Below, one piece after another: positions 17,312 to 26,125 of a stretch of DNA of 64,000 nt. The notes under the pieces were generated by a model that saw only the letters and a program-made list of their open reading frames with translations, made no database searches and was not told where the DNA came from. Each line of letters starts with the position of its first letter. Within the stretch, counting starts at the first letter, position 1. Source of the stretch: Mesonia hippocampi (GTDB taxonomy: Bacteria > Bacteroidota > Bacteroidia > Flavobacteriales > Flavobacteriaceae); contig NZ_JACIFO010000006.1 of NCBI RefSeq assembly GCF_014197445.1, forward strand, positions 62,001 to 126,000, written 5' to 3'. Both the position numbers and the translations under genes were made by a program.

Positions 17312-19003
17312 TTAAGATTCGCAACTGCTGCAATTTACCAAATTGGTAACCATTTCTTTAGAAACACTTTGGCTGCGTTGGTAATACAGTGTTTTTACAC
17401 CAAGTTTCCAAGCTTCTATAATTAACCTGTTCACTTCTTTTATAGGAAGAGACGAAGGTATATTGATATTTAAACTCTGTGATTGGTCTATGTGTTTTTG
17501 CCTGATAGAAGCTTGTTGGATTATTTCTAGCTGGCTTATTTCTTTAAAAGTTTTAAACACCGCTTTTTCATGTTCGCTTAACTCTTCAAGCTTTTGCACA
17601 CTCCCGTTATCTAGCATTATGTTTCTCCAAGTATCTTCATTATCAATACCTTTTTCAATAAGCAATTGCTTTAGGTACTTGTTTTTTCTAATAAAGTTTC
17701 CTTTAGATAAACCTGCTTTGTAATAATTGCTGCTAAAAGGTTCTATTCCAGGAGATGTTTGTCCTAAAATAGCTGAAGATGAAGTGGTTGGGGCAATTGC
17801 TAAAGTGGTGGTGTTTCTTCTTCCATAGCCTTTAAGTACTTCAGGTTCTCCGTAAATTCGAGCAAGCTCTTCGGTTGCTTTGTCTGATTTATTTCTGATG
17901 TGTTTGAAAATTTCGGTAGTTTTCATTTTCGCTTCCATACTTTCAAACGGGATGTTGTTTTTCTGTAAGAAAGAGTGCCATCCTAATACGCCTAATCCTA
18001 ATGCGCGGTGACGTTTTGCAAAACGATTTGCCGAAGCTAGATAGTAGTTTCCTTCTGTTTTTTGTATAAATTCTTCTAAAACTGCATCAAGGAAGAAGAT
18101 AGCGAGTTTTACCGCTTCTGTGTCTTTCCATTCATCATATAATTCTAGGTTCATAGAAGATAAACAGCAAATAAAAGACTCTTCCTCAGAGGAAGGAAGC
18201 ATGATTTCAGAGCATAAGTTGCTGGCGTTAATTTGCATGCCAAGATCTTTATACACTTGAGGTTTGTTTCTGTTTACATTGTCAGAGAAGAAAATGTAAG
18301 GTAAACCTTTTTGTTGTCTGCTTTCAAGAACTTTAGCCCATATTTTACGTTTGTCGGTATCGCCATCTATCATTTCTTGCATCCAGTAATCTGGCACACA
18401 AACGCCAAAGAATAAATTTTGTATAGGGTTACCTATGTTTTTTATTTTAAGGAATTCTTCGATATCAGGATGGTCTATATCTAGGTAAGTTGCAAAAGCA
18501 CCTCGGCGCACGCCTCCTTGAGATATGGTATCCATGGCGGTATCAAAAAGTTTCATAAAGCTTACCGCTCCACTACTTTTCCCGTTATCGGTTACGGCAC
18601 TTCCACGTGCTCTTAGCTCTCCAAAGTATCCAGAGGTTCCTCCGCCTATTTTGGTTTGCATAATTACCTCTCCTAATTTATGGGTAATGCCTTCTATATT
18701 GTCTGGAATATGTACATTGAAACAAGAAATTGGTAAACCTCTTTCTGTTCCCATGTTAGCCCAAATAGGAGAACTTAAACTCATCCAGCCGCGTTCAATC
18801 ATTTCTTGGAAAGATTCTTTAAGTTCTGGTTTGTATAGTCTTTTAGCGGCTGCAGTAGTAATACGGTCTATAGCTCCTTCTACGGTTTCTCCTTTTAAAA
18901 GGTAGCCACGGTTAAGGATTTGTTCACTCTCGTCATTTTTCCACCAGAGTTTTTCTCTTAGTGAATCGTTTTCATTAGTAAGTGGAAGTTCGTTTAAAAA
19001 CAT
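17312..19003 (-). CDS. nrdA: Ribonucleoside-diphosphate reductase, alpha subunit (short form)
   Basis: The large, catalytic subunit of aerobic class I ribonucleotide reductase. The 563-residue product starts directly in the catalytic barrel region: LSSPIWANMGTERGLPISCFN carries the first redox cysteine. NASNLCSEIMLP contains the radical-site N-x-C-x-E. CCLSSMNL carries the partner cysteine, TTTLAIAPTTSSS is the phosphate-binding region, and LYYQRSQ the radical-transfer tyrosines near the C-terminus. It ends CSSCES, the C-terminal thiol pair reduced by thioredoxin. The usual N-terminal ATP-cone (about 90 residues) is absent, and the total is about 200 short of E. coli NrdA. It follows nrdB with a 25-base gap, in one operon. 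Confidence 0.93.
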   Translation of the reverse strand: MFLNELPLTNENDSLREKLWWKNDESEQILNRGYLLKGETVEGAIDRITTAAAKRLYKPELKESFQEMIERGWMSLSSPIWANMGTERGLPISCFNVHIPDNIEGITHKLGEVIMQTKIGGGTSGYFGELRARGSAVTDNGKSSGAVSFMKLFDTAMDTISQGGVRRGAFATYLDIDHPDIEEFLKIKNIGNPIQNLFFGVCVPDYWMQEMIDGDTDKRKIWAKVLESRQQKGLPYIFFSDNVNRNKPQVYKDLGMQINASNLCSEIMLPSSEEESFICCLSSMNLELYDEWKDTEAVKLAIFFLDAVLEEFIQKTEGNYYLASANRFAKRHRALGLGVLGWHSFLQKNNIPFESMEAKMKTTEIFKHIRNKSDKATEELARIYGEPEVLKGYGRRNTTTLAIAPTTSSSAILGQTSPGIEPFSSNYYKAGLSKGNFIRKNKYLKQLLIEKGIDNEDTWRNIMLDNGSVQKLEELSEHEKAVFKTFKEISQLEIIQQASIRQKHIDQSQSLNINIPSSLPIKEVNRLIIEAWKLGVKTLYYQRSQSVSKEMVTNLVNCSSCES

Positions 19004-19028
19004 GGTAAAGTTTTTCTTTTATTGGTTG

Positions 19029-20003
19029 TTAGAAAAGGTCGTTTTCGGTAATACTTTTATCGTGTTTAGTATAGTCTACAGGTCTTTTAGCAAAGAAGTC
19101 GTCTAGGCTATTTGCAAATACTTCTTCTTCAAACCATCGGAGTGGCGCATATTCTTCGGCAGTAACGTTGTAAATTTTATCCATGCCTATTTTATCCATG
19201 CTGTCGTCTATTCTAAACTTCATAAAGTTTAAAAGGTCTTTTTTCTTTATATTTTCGAGTTCTCCTGTTTCAAAAATCCAATCTAGAATTCTAGCTTCAA
19301 CTTCTAGTGAGTGTTTTACAGTTTCTTGGATGTGATTTAGGGTTTCTTGGTCGAAAAATTCAGGGTATTCTTCTTTTATTTTGTTAACTAGGTAAATTCC
19401 GGCATTGGCATGGATTTGTTCATCGATAGAGGTCCAGGCAATAATATTGCTTACGTTTTTCATAAGTCCTTTAAAGCGAGTAAAGGATAGAATAATGGCA
19501 AACTGACTAAAAAGCGATACGTTTTCTATAAGAATAGAGAACATGATAAGCGAGACAACATATTTTTTGCGGTCGTCAGAGTTTGCGTTTTCTAAAGCGT
19601 TAGATAAATATTCTACACGTTCTTTAATAATGGGAACCTGAAGTAGGTTTTTAAACTCGTCATTATAGCCTAAAACTTCTAAAAGGCGTGAGTAAGCTTC
19701 TGAATGCCTGAATTCGCATTCGGCAAAAGTACTCCCTAGTCCATTAAATTCTGGTTTAGGGAAGTGTAGATAGATGTTCCCCCAGAAGGTTTTAACGGCA
19801 ACTTCTATCTGAGCAATGGCTAGTAAGCTGTTTTTAATAGCTGTTCTTTCTGCTTGATTAAGGTGCGAATGAAAATCTTGAGTATCTGCAGTAAAGTCTA
19901 CTTCACTATGTACCCAAAACGATTTATTTATTGCTTCTGTAAATTGTAAAACATCGGGATATTCGAATGGTTTATAATTTATTCTTTTATCAAAAATGCC
20001 CAT
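19029..20003 (-). CDS. nrdB: Ribonucleoside-diphosphate reductase, beta subunit
   Basis: The small ferritin-like subunit that holds the diiron/tyrosyl radical cofactor. It has 324 residues. The metal and radical residues read in order: a Glu in AIAQIEVAVK (the position of E. coli D84), ECEFRHSEAY (Glu, His and the radical Tyr spaced as in canonical NrdB), ENVSLFSQF, and DEQIHAN (Glu/His). The N-terminus starts in the ferritin fold, so there is no ATP-cone on this subunit either, unlike NrdB of some flavobacteria. It is the first gene of the nrdBA operon. An 8-bp inverted repeat lies 57-86 bases upstream of the start. Confidence 0.94.
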   Translation of the reverse strand: MGIFDKRINYKPFEYPDVLQFTEAINKSFWVHSEVDFTADTQDFHSHLNQAERTAIKNSLLAIAQIEVAVKTFWGNIYLHFPKPEFNGLGSTFAECEFRHSEAYSRLLEVLGYNDEFKNLLQVPIIKERVEYLSNALENANSDDRKKYVVSLIMFSILIENVSLFSQFAIILSFTRFKGLMKNVSNIIAWTSIDEQIHANAGIYLVNKIKEEYPEFFDQETLNHIQETVKHSLEVEARILDWIFETGELENIKKKDLLNFMKFRIDDSMDKIGMDKIYNVTAEEYAPLRWFEEEVFANSLDDFFAKRPVDYTKHDKSITENDLF

Positions 20004-20059
20004 AGCTGCTCTCGGTTTTTTAGGTTATTAATGACTGTTTTTTTATAAAGAATTTGAAA

Positions 20060-20089
20060 TCAGGAAACTGAATTTTTTTCTTTTCCTGA
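20060..20089. promoter_or_regulatory. Inverted repeat upstream of nrdB
   Basis: TCAGGAAA (20060-20067) and TTTCCTGA (20082-20089) are exact reverse complements with a 14-base spacer, 57 bases before the nrdB ATG. It could be an operator for a dimeric regulator or a leader hairpin. It does not match the NrdR-box pattern. Confidence 0.35.
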
Positions 20090-20208
20090 GATTCGGGACA
20101 ACTAAGTTAAGCGAAGATTTCTTTTGATTTATAAAAAAATAAAAAGATTTTCAAGAGGTTATTAACAATCTTTCAAACTGCTGATATATAAAGGGGTAAG
20201 AATTAAAA

Positions 20209-20238
20209 AAGCCTTTTGCAATAAGGAGCAAAAGGCTT
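20209..20238 (-). terminator. Terminator of ahcY
   Basis: AAGCCTTTTGC (20209-20219) pairs with GCAAAAGGCTT (20228-20238). In the minus direction it is followed by TTTTTT (complement of 20205-20210), 22 bases after the ahcY stop. Confidence 0.8.
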
Positions 20239-20260
20239 GGTTTTGGGTGGTGTTATCTTG

Positions 20261-21577
20261 TTAGTAGCGGTAATATTCTGGTTTAAAAGGTCCTTCTACT
20301 TCTACACCAATATAGTCTGCTTGATCTTTAGAAAGTTTCGTAAGCTCAACTCCGATTTTAGCTAAATGTAACTCTGCTACTTTTTCGTCTAAATGTTTAG
20401 GAAGCATATAAACTTCATTTTTATATTTATCGCTAGAGTTCCATAATTCTATTTGAGCTAGGGTTTGGTTTGTAAACGAGTTACTCATTACAAAACTTGG
20501 GTGACCAGTTGCACAGCCTAAGTTTACTAAACGCCCTTCGGCAAGTAAGATAATGTCTTTTTCGTTTATGGTATATTTATCTACTTGTGGTTTGATTTCT
20601 ATTTTGCTGTCTCCATGATTTTGATTTAGCCAAGCTACATCTATTTCGTTGTCAAAATGCCCAATGTTACATACAATGGTTTTGTCTTTCATGGCTTCAA
20701 AATGCTCGCCTCTAACAATATCTTTGTTTCCAGTGGTTGTTATTACAATGTCTGCATTTCCTACTATGGTTTCTAGGCGTTTAACCTCAAAGCCATCCAT
20801 GGCAGCTTGTAATGCACAAATAGGGTCTATTTCTGTAACGGTTACAATGGCTCCTGTTCCTCTAAACGATTGCGCTGTTCCTTTACCAACATCTCCGTAT
20901 CCGCAAACTACTACGCGTTTCCCTGCAAGCATAATATCGGTAGCACGGCGTATAGCATCTACGGCGCTTTCTCGGCAACCGTATTTGTTATCAAATTTAG
21001 ATTTTGTTACCGAATCGTTTACATTTATAGCAGGCATTGGTAGGGTTCCGTTTTTCATACGCTCGTATAAGCGGTGAACTCCAGTAGTGGTTTCTTCCGA
21101 TAGTCCTTTTACTCCTTTTGCGAGCTCTGGGTAATTATCTAAAACCATATTGGTGAGGTCGCCTCCATCATCTAAAATCATATTTAGGGGTTGGCGATCT
21201 TCTCCAAAAAATAAGGTTTGTTCTATGCACCAATCAAATTCTTCTTCGTTCATGCCTTTCCATGCATAAACAGGAATTCCTGCAGCTGCAATAGCTGCGG
21301 CAGCGTGATCTTGGGTAGAGAAAATATTACAAGAACTCCATGTAACCTCAGCTCCAAGGGCAACAAGGGTTTCTATAAGAACGGCTGTTTGTACCGTCAT
21401 GTGTAAACAACCAGCAATACGGGCTCCTTTTAAAGGTTGCTCCTCTTTATATTCTTTACGTAAAGCCATTAAACCTGGCATTTCAGCTTCGGCTAAGGCT
21501 ATCTCTTTTCTTCCCCATTCTGCTAAAGAAAGGTCTTTAACTTTGTAAGGCGTATATGGTACTGTTTTCGTATTCAT
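20261..21577 (-). CDS. ahcY: Adenosylhomocysteinase
   Basis: Hydrolyses S-adenosylhomocysteine to adenosine and homocysteine, relieving product inhibition of methyltransferases; cytoplasmic, NAD-dependent. The 438-residue product shows [34 protein letters not shown], the NAD-binding [30 protein letters not shown], and the C-terminal [10 protein letters not shown] (lysine and tyrosine at the end are conserved). I chose the ATG at 21577, since 16 further residues to 21625 resemble nothing in the family and would run close to the divergent gene. A minus-strand -7 match (TACTTTTG, 21613-21620) lies 35 bases upstream. Confidence 0.96.
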   Translation of the reverse strand: MNTKTVPYTPYKVKDLSLAEWGRKEIALAEAEMPGLMALRKEYKEEQPLKGARIAGCLHMTVQTAVLIETLVALGAEVTWSSCNIFSTQDHAAAAIAAAGIPVYAWKGMNEEEFDWCIEQTLFFGEDRQPLNMILDDGGDLTNMVLDNYPELAKGVKGLSEETTTGVHRLYERMKNGTLPMPAINVNDSVTKSKFDNKYGCRESAVDAIRRATDIMLAGKRVVVCGYGDVGKGTAQSFRGTGAIVTVTEIDPICALQAAMDGFEVKRLETIVGNADIVITTTGNKDIVRGEHFEAMKDKTIVCNIGHFDNEIDVAWLNQNHGDSKIEIKPQVDKYTINEKDIILLAEGRLVNLGCATGHPSFVMSNSFTNQTLAQIELWNSSDKYKNEVYMLPKHLDEKVAELHLAKIGVELTKLSKDQADYIGVEVEGPFKPEYYRY

Positions 21578-21612
21578 ATGCGTATATTTGTTGAAAAATA
21601 ACTTAATTTGTG

Positions 21613-21620
21613 CAAAAGTA
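21613..21620 (-). promoter_or_regulatory. Putative -7 element of ahcY
   Basis: On the minus strand the sequence reads TACTTTTG, a full TAnnTTTG match, 35 bases before the chosen ahcY ATG. No TTG at good spacing was found. Confidence 0.4.
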
Positions 21621-21640
21621 CGCAATAACTATCAATTCTA

Positions 21641-22279
21641 ATGGCACTTTACAAAACAATAACAGTTGATGCAACTACAAAGGTATATATTTGGAAACTT
21701 GAGGAGTCTTTTGATTGGTTAGCAGATGGGATTGCACTTACACCGCATTGTAAAGCACGTTTAAATGGAATGAAATCTGAAATTCATAAACGAGGTTTTA
21801 TGAGTATTCGGCATTTATTGGCCGTGGCAGGTTATACCGATTTTGATTTGTATTATGATGAATTAGGAAAACCACATTTAAAAGATGGTAAATGTATTTC
21901 TATAACCCATTCGTTTAATTTTACAGGAATCATTATAAGTGATAAACCTGTGGGGATAGATATAGAAAAACAACGCGATAAAATTTTAAAAATAGCCCAT
22001 AAATTTACTCCTGTCCAAGAGTACCAAACCTTAGCTAATGATGAGGCGCGAATACGAAAATTAACCATTGTTTGGGGAGCTAAAGAAAGTATTTATAAGC
22101 TATTAAACATTCCGGGATTATCGTTTTTACAACATATAGATGTTAGCGATTTTAATTTTTCTGCTTTAGAAACCACCGTGTGTACAACCTATCAAGGAGA
22201 GGTTGTCTATTGTGATGTGAAGTTTCTAGAATTTGAGGACTTCACATGTGTTTATACCTTACCAAAATCTGATGTGTAA
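21641..22279 (+). CDS. 4'-phosphopantetheinyl transferase superfamily protein
   Basis: Transfers the phosphopantetheine arm of CoA to a carrier-protein serine. The 212-residue, Sfp-like two-lobed length fits. Both Mg/CoA motifs are present: VGIDIEKQRDKI (about residue 103-114) and WGAKESIYKLL (about 145-155), preceded by SITHSFNFTGIIIS. The target carrier protein is not in the window; fatty-acid, polyketide or flexirubin-type synthesis are possible in this group. It is divergent from ahcY with about 63 bases between starts, so the two share an intergenic promoter region. Confidence 0.85.
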   Translation: MALYKTITVDATTKVYIWKLEESFDWLADGIALTPHCKARLNGMKSEIHKRGFMSIRHLLAVAGYTDFDLYYDELGKPHLKDGKCISITHSFNFTGIIISDKPVGIDIEKQRDKILKIAHKFTPVQEYQTLANDEARIRKLTIVWGAKESIYKLLNIPGLSFLQHIDVSDFNFSALETTVCTTYQGEVVYCDVKFLEFEDFTCVYTLPKSDV

Positions 22280-22359
22280 CGAAGTTTTTAAAAACACATT
22301 TTCTAAAATTAGTCTAGCTCATCTACCCTCAAAAAATAGTATCATAACCTTTATTTAGC

Positions 22360-22923
22360 ATGAAAGAAAGCCTTAAACAAACGCATACAAGCTGCCATCG
22401 GATTGTGTTTTTTGGTCCAGAATCTACAGGGAAAACCAGTATAGCAAAACAACTAGCAGCACATTATAATACAAGCTGGGTGCCAGAATTTGCTAGAGAA
22501 TACCTGCAAAAAAAGTATGATGATGTAGGTATAATATGCGAAGAAACAGACTTAATTCCTATTGCTAAAGGGCAAATGGAATTAGAAAACACAATGGCAG
22601 AAAAAGCCAATAAGCTTTTGTTTTGTGATACTAATATGCTTCAAACCTACTATTATGGGAAAGTCTATTATGAAAATTATAAAGGAGAAACGTTAAAAAA
22701 CGCAGCCTTAAAGGCTTCGTATGCGCTATACTTTTTAACTTATATCGATGTGCCTTGGGAAGCTGATGATTTACGAGACAAACCACACCAGCGAGAGGAA
22801 ATGTTTAACCTGTTTAAACAAGCTTTGGAAGAAAATAACTTACCTTATGTGTTGTTAAAAGGAACCGCGGAAGAGCGTTTGCAAATTGCCATAAATGCTA
22901 TAGAGAAGAACTTAAAACACTAA
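22360..22923 (+). CDS. NadR-like P-loop kinase
   Basis: A 187-residue ATPase with a Walker A motif FFGPESTGKTSIAKQLA near residue 20, then WVPEFAREYLQ and FCDTNMLQTYYYGKVYY. This is the pattern of the C-terminal nicotinamide-riboside kinase domain of NadR. The N-terminal nucleotidyltransferase domain of NadR is absent, so only the kinase step (nicotinamide riboside to NMN) can be proposed; this is inference. It is cytoplasmic. One base separates it from arfB, so the two are co-transcribed. Confidence 0.75.
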   Translation: MKESLKQTHTSCHRIVFFGPESTGKTSIAKQLAAHYNTSWVPEFAREYLQKKYDDVGIICEETDLIPIAKGQMELENTMAEKANKLLFCDTNMLQTYYYGKVYYENYKGETLKNAALKASYALYFLTYIDVPWEADDLRDKPHQREEMFNLFKQALEENNLPYVLLKGTAEERLQIAINAIEKNLKH

Positions 22924-22924
22924 A

Positions 22925-23329
22925 ATGAACACTGAAAAGCTATTTAAAGAAGTAACTTACAAGGCGGTACTTAGCGGAGGTCCAGGAGGGCAGCATGCCA
23001 ATAAAACAAGCACAAAAGTTATTTTACAGTGGAAAGTACACGATTCAGCGGTTTTTAACGATGAACAAAAGGAGCGTCTGCAAACTAAACTTAAAACTAG
23101 AATTAATAAAGAAGGAGTGTTGCAATTATCATCTAGCGCTACTAGAAGTCAACATGCAAATAAAATGCTTGTTAACCAAGAATTTGTAACAGTTTTGGAA
23201 GAAGCCTTAAAGAAAGTAAAAAGAAGAAAAAAAACAAAACTACCTAAAGCTGTAAAACTTAAAAGACTGGAGCAAAAAAAACGTCATGCAGAGAAAAAAG
23301 CAAGTCGTAAAAACTCTCGCTTATTTTAA
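22925..23329 (+). CDS. arfB: Alternative ribosome-rescue factor / aminoacyl-tRNA hydrolase (ArfB/YaeJ)
   Basis: Releases peptides from ribosomes stalled without a stop codon. The 134-residue protein has the release-factor catalytic loop GGPGGQHANKTSTKV (GGQ near residue 22) and no stop-codon recognition domain. Its basic lysine/arginine-rich C-terminal tail (KRRKKTKLPKAVKLKRLEQK) plugs the empty mRNA channel in the E. coli homologue. The length is family-typical. It directly follows the NadR-like kinase. An 8-bp hairpin (ATTCTACA/TGTAGAAT) lies just after the stop codon, without a T-run. Confidence 0.93.
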   Translation: MNTEKLFKEVTYKAVLSGGPGGQHANKTSTKVILQWKVHDSAVFNDEQKERLQTKLKTRINKEGVLQLSSSATRSQHANKMLVNQEFVTVLEEALKKVKRRKKTKLPKAVKLKRLEQKKRHAEKKASRKNSRLF

Positions 23330-23343
23330 AAAAATGGGTAAAA

Positions 23344-23363
23344 ATTCTACACTTTTGTAGAAT
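23344..23363 (+). repeat. Short hairpin downstream of arfB
   Basis: ATTCTACA and TGTAGAAT pair around CTTT, about 14 bases after the arfB stop. It lacks a T-run, so termination is uncertain. Confidence 0.4.
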
Positions 23364-23617
23364 CTTATACCTGCGTCTACAAAAAAATATCAATCCTGCA
23401 TTTATATAATTAACTAATTATTAGCAAGTTGGTTTTTTAAACCATTCTGGTCTAATAATTTCTATAACCATATATGAGGGTTCTTTAGTTTTTATAACTA
23501 AGATTTAGATTTTTGGCGTAAGCCTTTAAAAAGAGGAGACTTGATATTAAATATTTATTAGAAACTAGCCATCAACAAAAGTTATAACCAAGTTTAATTT
23601 ACAGTTAACTCCTTTTT

Positions 23618-23648
23618 AGAGACCTAATGTTTTTAGGTCTCTTTTTTT
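23618..23648 (+). terminator. Intrinsic terminator in the arfB to sigma-54 regulator gap
   Basis: AGAGACCT (23618-23625) and AGGTCTCT (23635-23642) form an 8-bp stem followed by TTTTTT. It lies nearly 290 bases after arfB, in a 386-base stretch with no gene. It could end a long arfB 3' untranslated region or a small RNA encoded between 23400 and 23620. That stretch also holds TGGTTT/AAACCA (around 23428-23442); I saw no full -7/-33 promoter pair there. Confidence 0.7.
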
Positions 23649-23680
23649 GTGAGTATATTTTATATTCGGAAGCTTATTAT

Positions 23681-23688
23681 TAGTTTTG
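23681..23688 (+). promoter_or_regulatory. Putative -7 element for the sigma-54 activator gene
   Basis: TAGTTTTG matches TAnnTTTG, lies 27 bases before the ATG at 23716 and just after the 23618-23648 terminator, so the regulator is probably transcribed separately from arfB. No TTG at good spacing. Confidence 0.4.
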
Positions 23689-23715
23689 TGTATAATCCTT
23701 TTTATGATATAAATA

Positions 23716-25068
23716 ATGGGTAAAATTTTAATAGTAGAAGATGATGTGGCTTTTTGCCAAATGCTAGAAACTTTTTTAAGAAAAAAAAAGCATGAAGTAA
23801 CAGTAGCTTATTCGGGAGAAGAAGCTTTACGAAAAATAAAATCCAATACGTATCAAATTATTTTGACCGACGTTCGCCTTCCTGAAAAGGACGGCAATTT
23901 TATTCTTAATGAAGTAACCGAGAATTACCCAGAAACTAAAGTAATTTTAATGACGGGCTATGCAGAGGTAAACATGGCCGTAAATGCGATGAAGGAAGGA
24001 GCGGTAGATTATATCTCGAAACCCGTACAACCAGAGCAACTATTAGCAAGCGTAGAAAAGGCATTGGCTATAAAAACAACTCCTAAAGCGATGGCAAAAC
24101 CTGCTAAAAGCAAGACAAGCTCAAAGCCGTTAACCGAAGCTAAATATGTAAAAGGAGTAAGTGATGCTTCAAAAAAACTTAATAATTATATTCAGCTTGT
24201 AGGACCTACAAGCATGTCGGTTTTAATTATAGGAGAAAGCGGAACAGGAAAAGAATATGTAGCAAAAAACATACACAATCAGAGTAAACGAAGTAAAGAA
24301 GCTTTTATAGCGGTAGATTGCGGCGCAATTCCTAAAGAAATTGCCTCAAGCGAGTTTTTTGGACATGTAAAAGGCTCTTTTACAGGTGCAGTAAACGATA
24401 AAATAGGGCATTTTGAAGCCGCAAATAACGGGACTTTATTTTTAGACGAAATAGGCAATTTAAGTTACGAACTGCAAGTGCAACTCTTACGAGCATTGCA
24501 AGAACGAAAAATAAAACCTGTAGGAAGTAATAAAGAGGTAGCGGTAAATATTAGAATAATTACTGCGACTAACGAGAACTTAAAAGAAGCCGTAGAAGCA
24601 GGTACTTTTCGTGAAGATTTATACCACAGGTTAAACGAATTTTCTATCCAAGTACCTTCTTTAAAAGAACGAAATGAAGATATTATGCTTTTTGCTAATT
24701 TTTTCTTAGCCAAGGCAAATAGAGAATTAGAAAAGGAGGTAGTTGGTTTTTCTGATGATACGATTACTTTGCTCACGCAATACCAATGGCCTGGTAATTT
24801 GAGAGAAATGCAAAATGCGATTAAACGTGCTGTATTGCTAACTACAGAGACCTTGATTTTACCCGAGGTTTTTCCAGAAAATATGCTTTCCTATAATTCT
24901 GATAAAGATGAAAAAGATTACTCTTTGTTTAAAAACAAAAACGAAGAAGAAATGATAATTAATGCTTTAAAAGAAACAGGAGGAAACAAAAGCAAAGCTG
25001 CCAGGCTGTTAAACATAGACAGGAAAACCTTGTACAATAAGCTGAAACAGTACGAGATAGAATTGTAA
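23716..25068 (+). CDS. NtrC-family sigma-54-dependent response regulator
   Basis: A 450-residue activator of sigma-54 promoters. The receiver domain (1-120) has the acidic pair at 9-10 and phosphoacceptor D52 in TDVRLPEKDG. The AAA+ domain (about 140-370) has Walker A GESGTGKE (about 173), the sigma-54 contact loop GSFTGA (about 220, canonical GAFTGA with Ala to Ser), Walker B GTLFLDEIGNL, and RxxDLYHRL-type arginine-finger region REDLYHRLNEF. The C-terminal Fis-type helix-turn-helix is GGNKSKAARLLNIDRKTLYNKLK. No histidine kinase is adjacent, so its partner is elsewhere, or could be the hybrid kinase at 28.9-31.3 kb; that is speculation. Confidence 0.94.
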   Translation: MGKILIVEDDVAFCQMLETFLRKKKHEVTVAYSGEEALRKIKSNTYQIILTDVRLPEKDGNFILNEVTENYPETKVILMTGYAEVNMAVNAMKEGAVDYISKPVQPEQLLASVEKALAIKTTPKAMAKPAKSKTSSKPLTEAKYVKGVSDASKKLNNYIQLVGPTSMSVLIIGESGTGKEYVAKNIHNQSKRSKEAFIAVDCGAIPKEIASSEFFGHVKGSFTGAVNDKIGHFEAANNGTLFLDEIGNLSYELQVQLLRALQERKIKPVGSNKEVAVNIRIITATNENLKEAVEAGTFREDLYHRLNEFSIQVPSLKERNEDIMLFANFFLAKANRELEKEVVGFSDDTITLLTQYQWPGNLREMQNAIKRAVLLTTETLILPEVFPENMLSYNSDKDEKDYSLFKNKNEEEMIINALKETGGNKSKAARLLNIDRKTLYNKLKQYEIEL

Positions 25069-25074
25069 ATATTT

Positions 25075-26115
25075 TTACTTCCAGTAGTGAATTTTTCTTT
25101 TTACAATAGTGTTAAGTAGTGTTTTTTCTCCAGACTTTCTTTCCATTTTTTGAGTTGTCCAATTGTTATACTCATCGTACTTATAGCTGTAAGAGGTTTC
25201 TAACTCGATTTTATTTTGAGGGCTGTAGGATGTTATTTTTATTGGGTTTTTATTAGAATCATAGTTGCATATTGTGGTCATTATTTTTTTGCCTCGCCTG
25301 TAGGTTTCCTCTTTTATCAGTAAATTATCATCATTATAGGTATAGATAGATTCTCGGTAAGGTTTTCCTCTTGTATTTTTATAAAAATGTTCTAAACTTC
25401 TTTTTTTATTGTAAATATTTAATGTGCTATCAATTTGAGAGGTGGCAATAATTCTTTTATATAAAGTTCCATCTTCCCTATAATAAAAATGCTCTATTTG
25501 AGGGGTATTTATAAGGTTGTTGGTTAATACTCTTTCCTTTGTTTTATGTAGTGGGTTTATAAAGTGATATTTGTATGTTATTGGGTTTTTAAGGTTAATG
25601 CTGTTTATTTCTTCTTGTAGTAATCTTCCTTTCGTATCATATAAGTAGCTTCTAGAACTTTGTTGGTTTTGTGTTTTAATAAGTTTGCCTTTTTTGTTAT
25701 ACACGTTTAATAGAATTACTTCTGAAGAGTCTTTGGAAAAGTCTTTTTCTATAAATTTTTTCTTATTGGCGGAGTAACTTACAGTTTGCTCTGTTTTTAC
25801 TTTACCATGAAAAAAATAAGAGCCTGTATGGTAAATGTTTCTTTTTATAAAGCGTTGCTTTTTGTCGAAAAAAACTTCAAAATCTTTATTTAATTTGGCA
25901 GAATCTGTAACGGGTGTTGCGGTTGCTTTATATTGTATAATCTGTTTTACGTTGCCTTTAGTATCAAAATCGGTTACATCTATTATGCTGTTATCTTTAA
26001 AAAAATCCTGTAAGGGGAAGTTTTCGTTAGTTTCAATATTTGTATCTATATAACGAGAAGAAGTTTGGCAGCCTGTAATAATTAATAAAATACTATAAAG
26101 AAAATATTTTTTCAT
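25075..26115 (-). CDS. Lipoprotein with YD-type repeats, unknown function
   Basis: A 346-residue lipoprotein: MKKYFLYSILLIITGCQ is a short signal peptide with a lipobox cysteine at 16. The body has repeated beta-hairpin-like units such as VYNKKGKLIKTQ, YDTKGRLLQEE, TYNDDNLLIKEE and NYDSNKNPIKI, which resemble YD/RHS-like or MORN-like repeats. Repeats of this type often form extended beta-sheets that bind ligands or partner proteins. I do not recognise a specific family. It is the last gene of the ABC operon (10-base gap after the CxxC protein) and converges with the sigma-54 regulator, 6 bases away. Confidence 0.6.
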   Translation of the reverse strand: MKKYFLYSILLIITGCQTSSRYIDTNIETNENFPLQDFFKDNSIIDVTDFDTKGNVKQIIQYKATATPVTDSAKLNKDFEVFFDKKQRFIKRNIYHTGSYFFHGKVKTEQTVSYSANKKKFIEKDFSKDSSEVILLNVYNKKGKLIKTQNQQSSRSYLYDTKGRLLQEEINSINLKNPITYKYHFINPLHKTKERVLTNNLINTPQIEHFYYREDGTLYKRIIATSQIDSTLNIYNKKRSLEHFYKNTRGKPYRESIYTYNDDNLLIKEETYRRGKKIMTTICNYDSNKNPIKITSYSPQNKIELETSYSYKYDEYNNWTTQKMERKSGEKTLLNTIVKRKIHYWK

Positions 26116-26125
26116 TTGTTTTAAT

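Noticed and set aside
20004-20260. Riboswitch (SAM/SAH) for ahcY or NrdR box for nrdB
   Set aside because: The ahcY leader is only about 35-60 bases and holds no aptamer-like structure, and the palindrome upstream of nrdB does not fit the NrdR-box pattern.
25075-26115. RHS/YD-repeat toxin reading of the lipoprotein
   Set aside because: The protein is short, has a lipobox and lacks a C-terminal toxin or RHS core; it fits the operon as an envelope lipoprotein.
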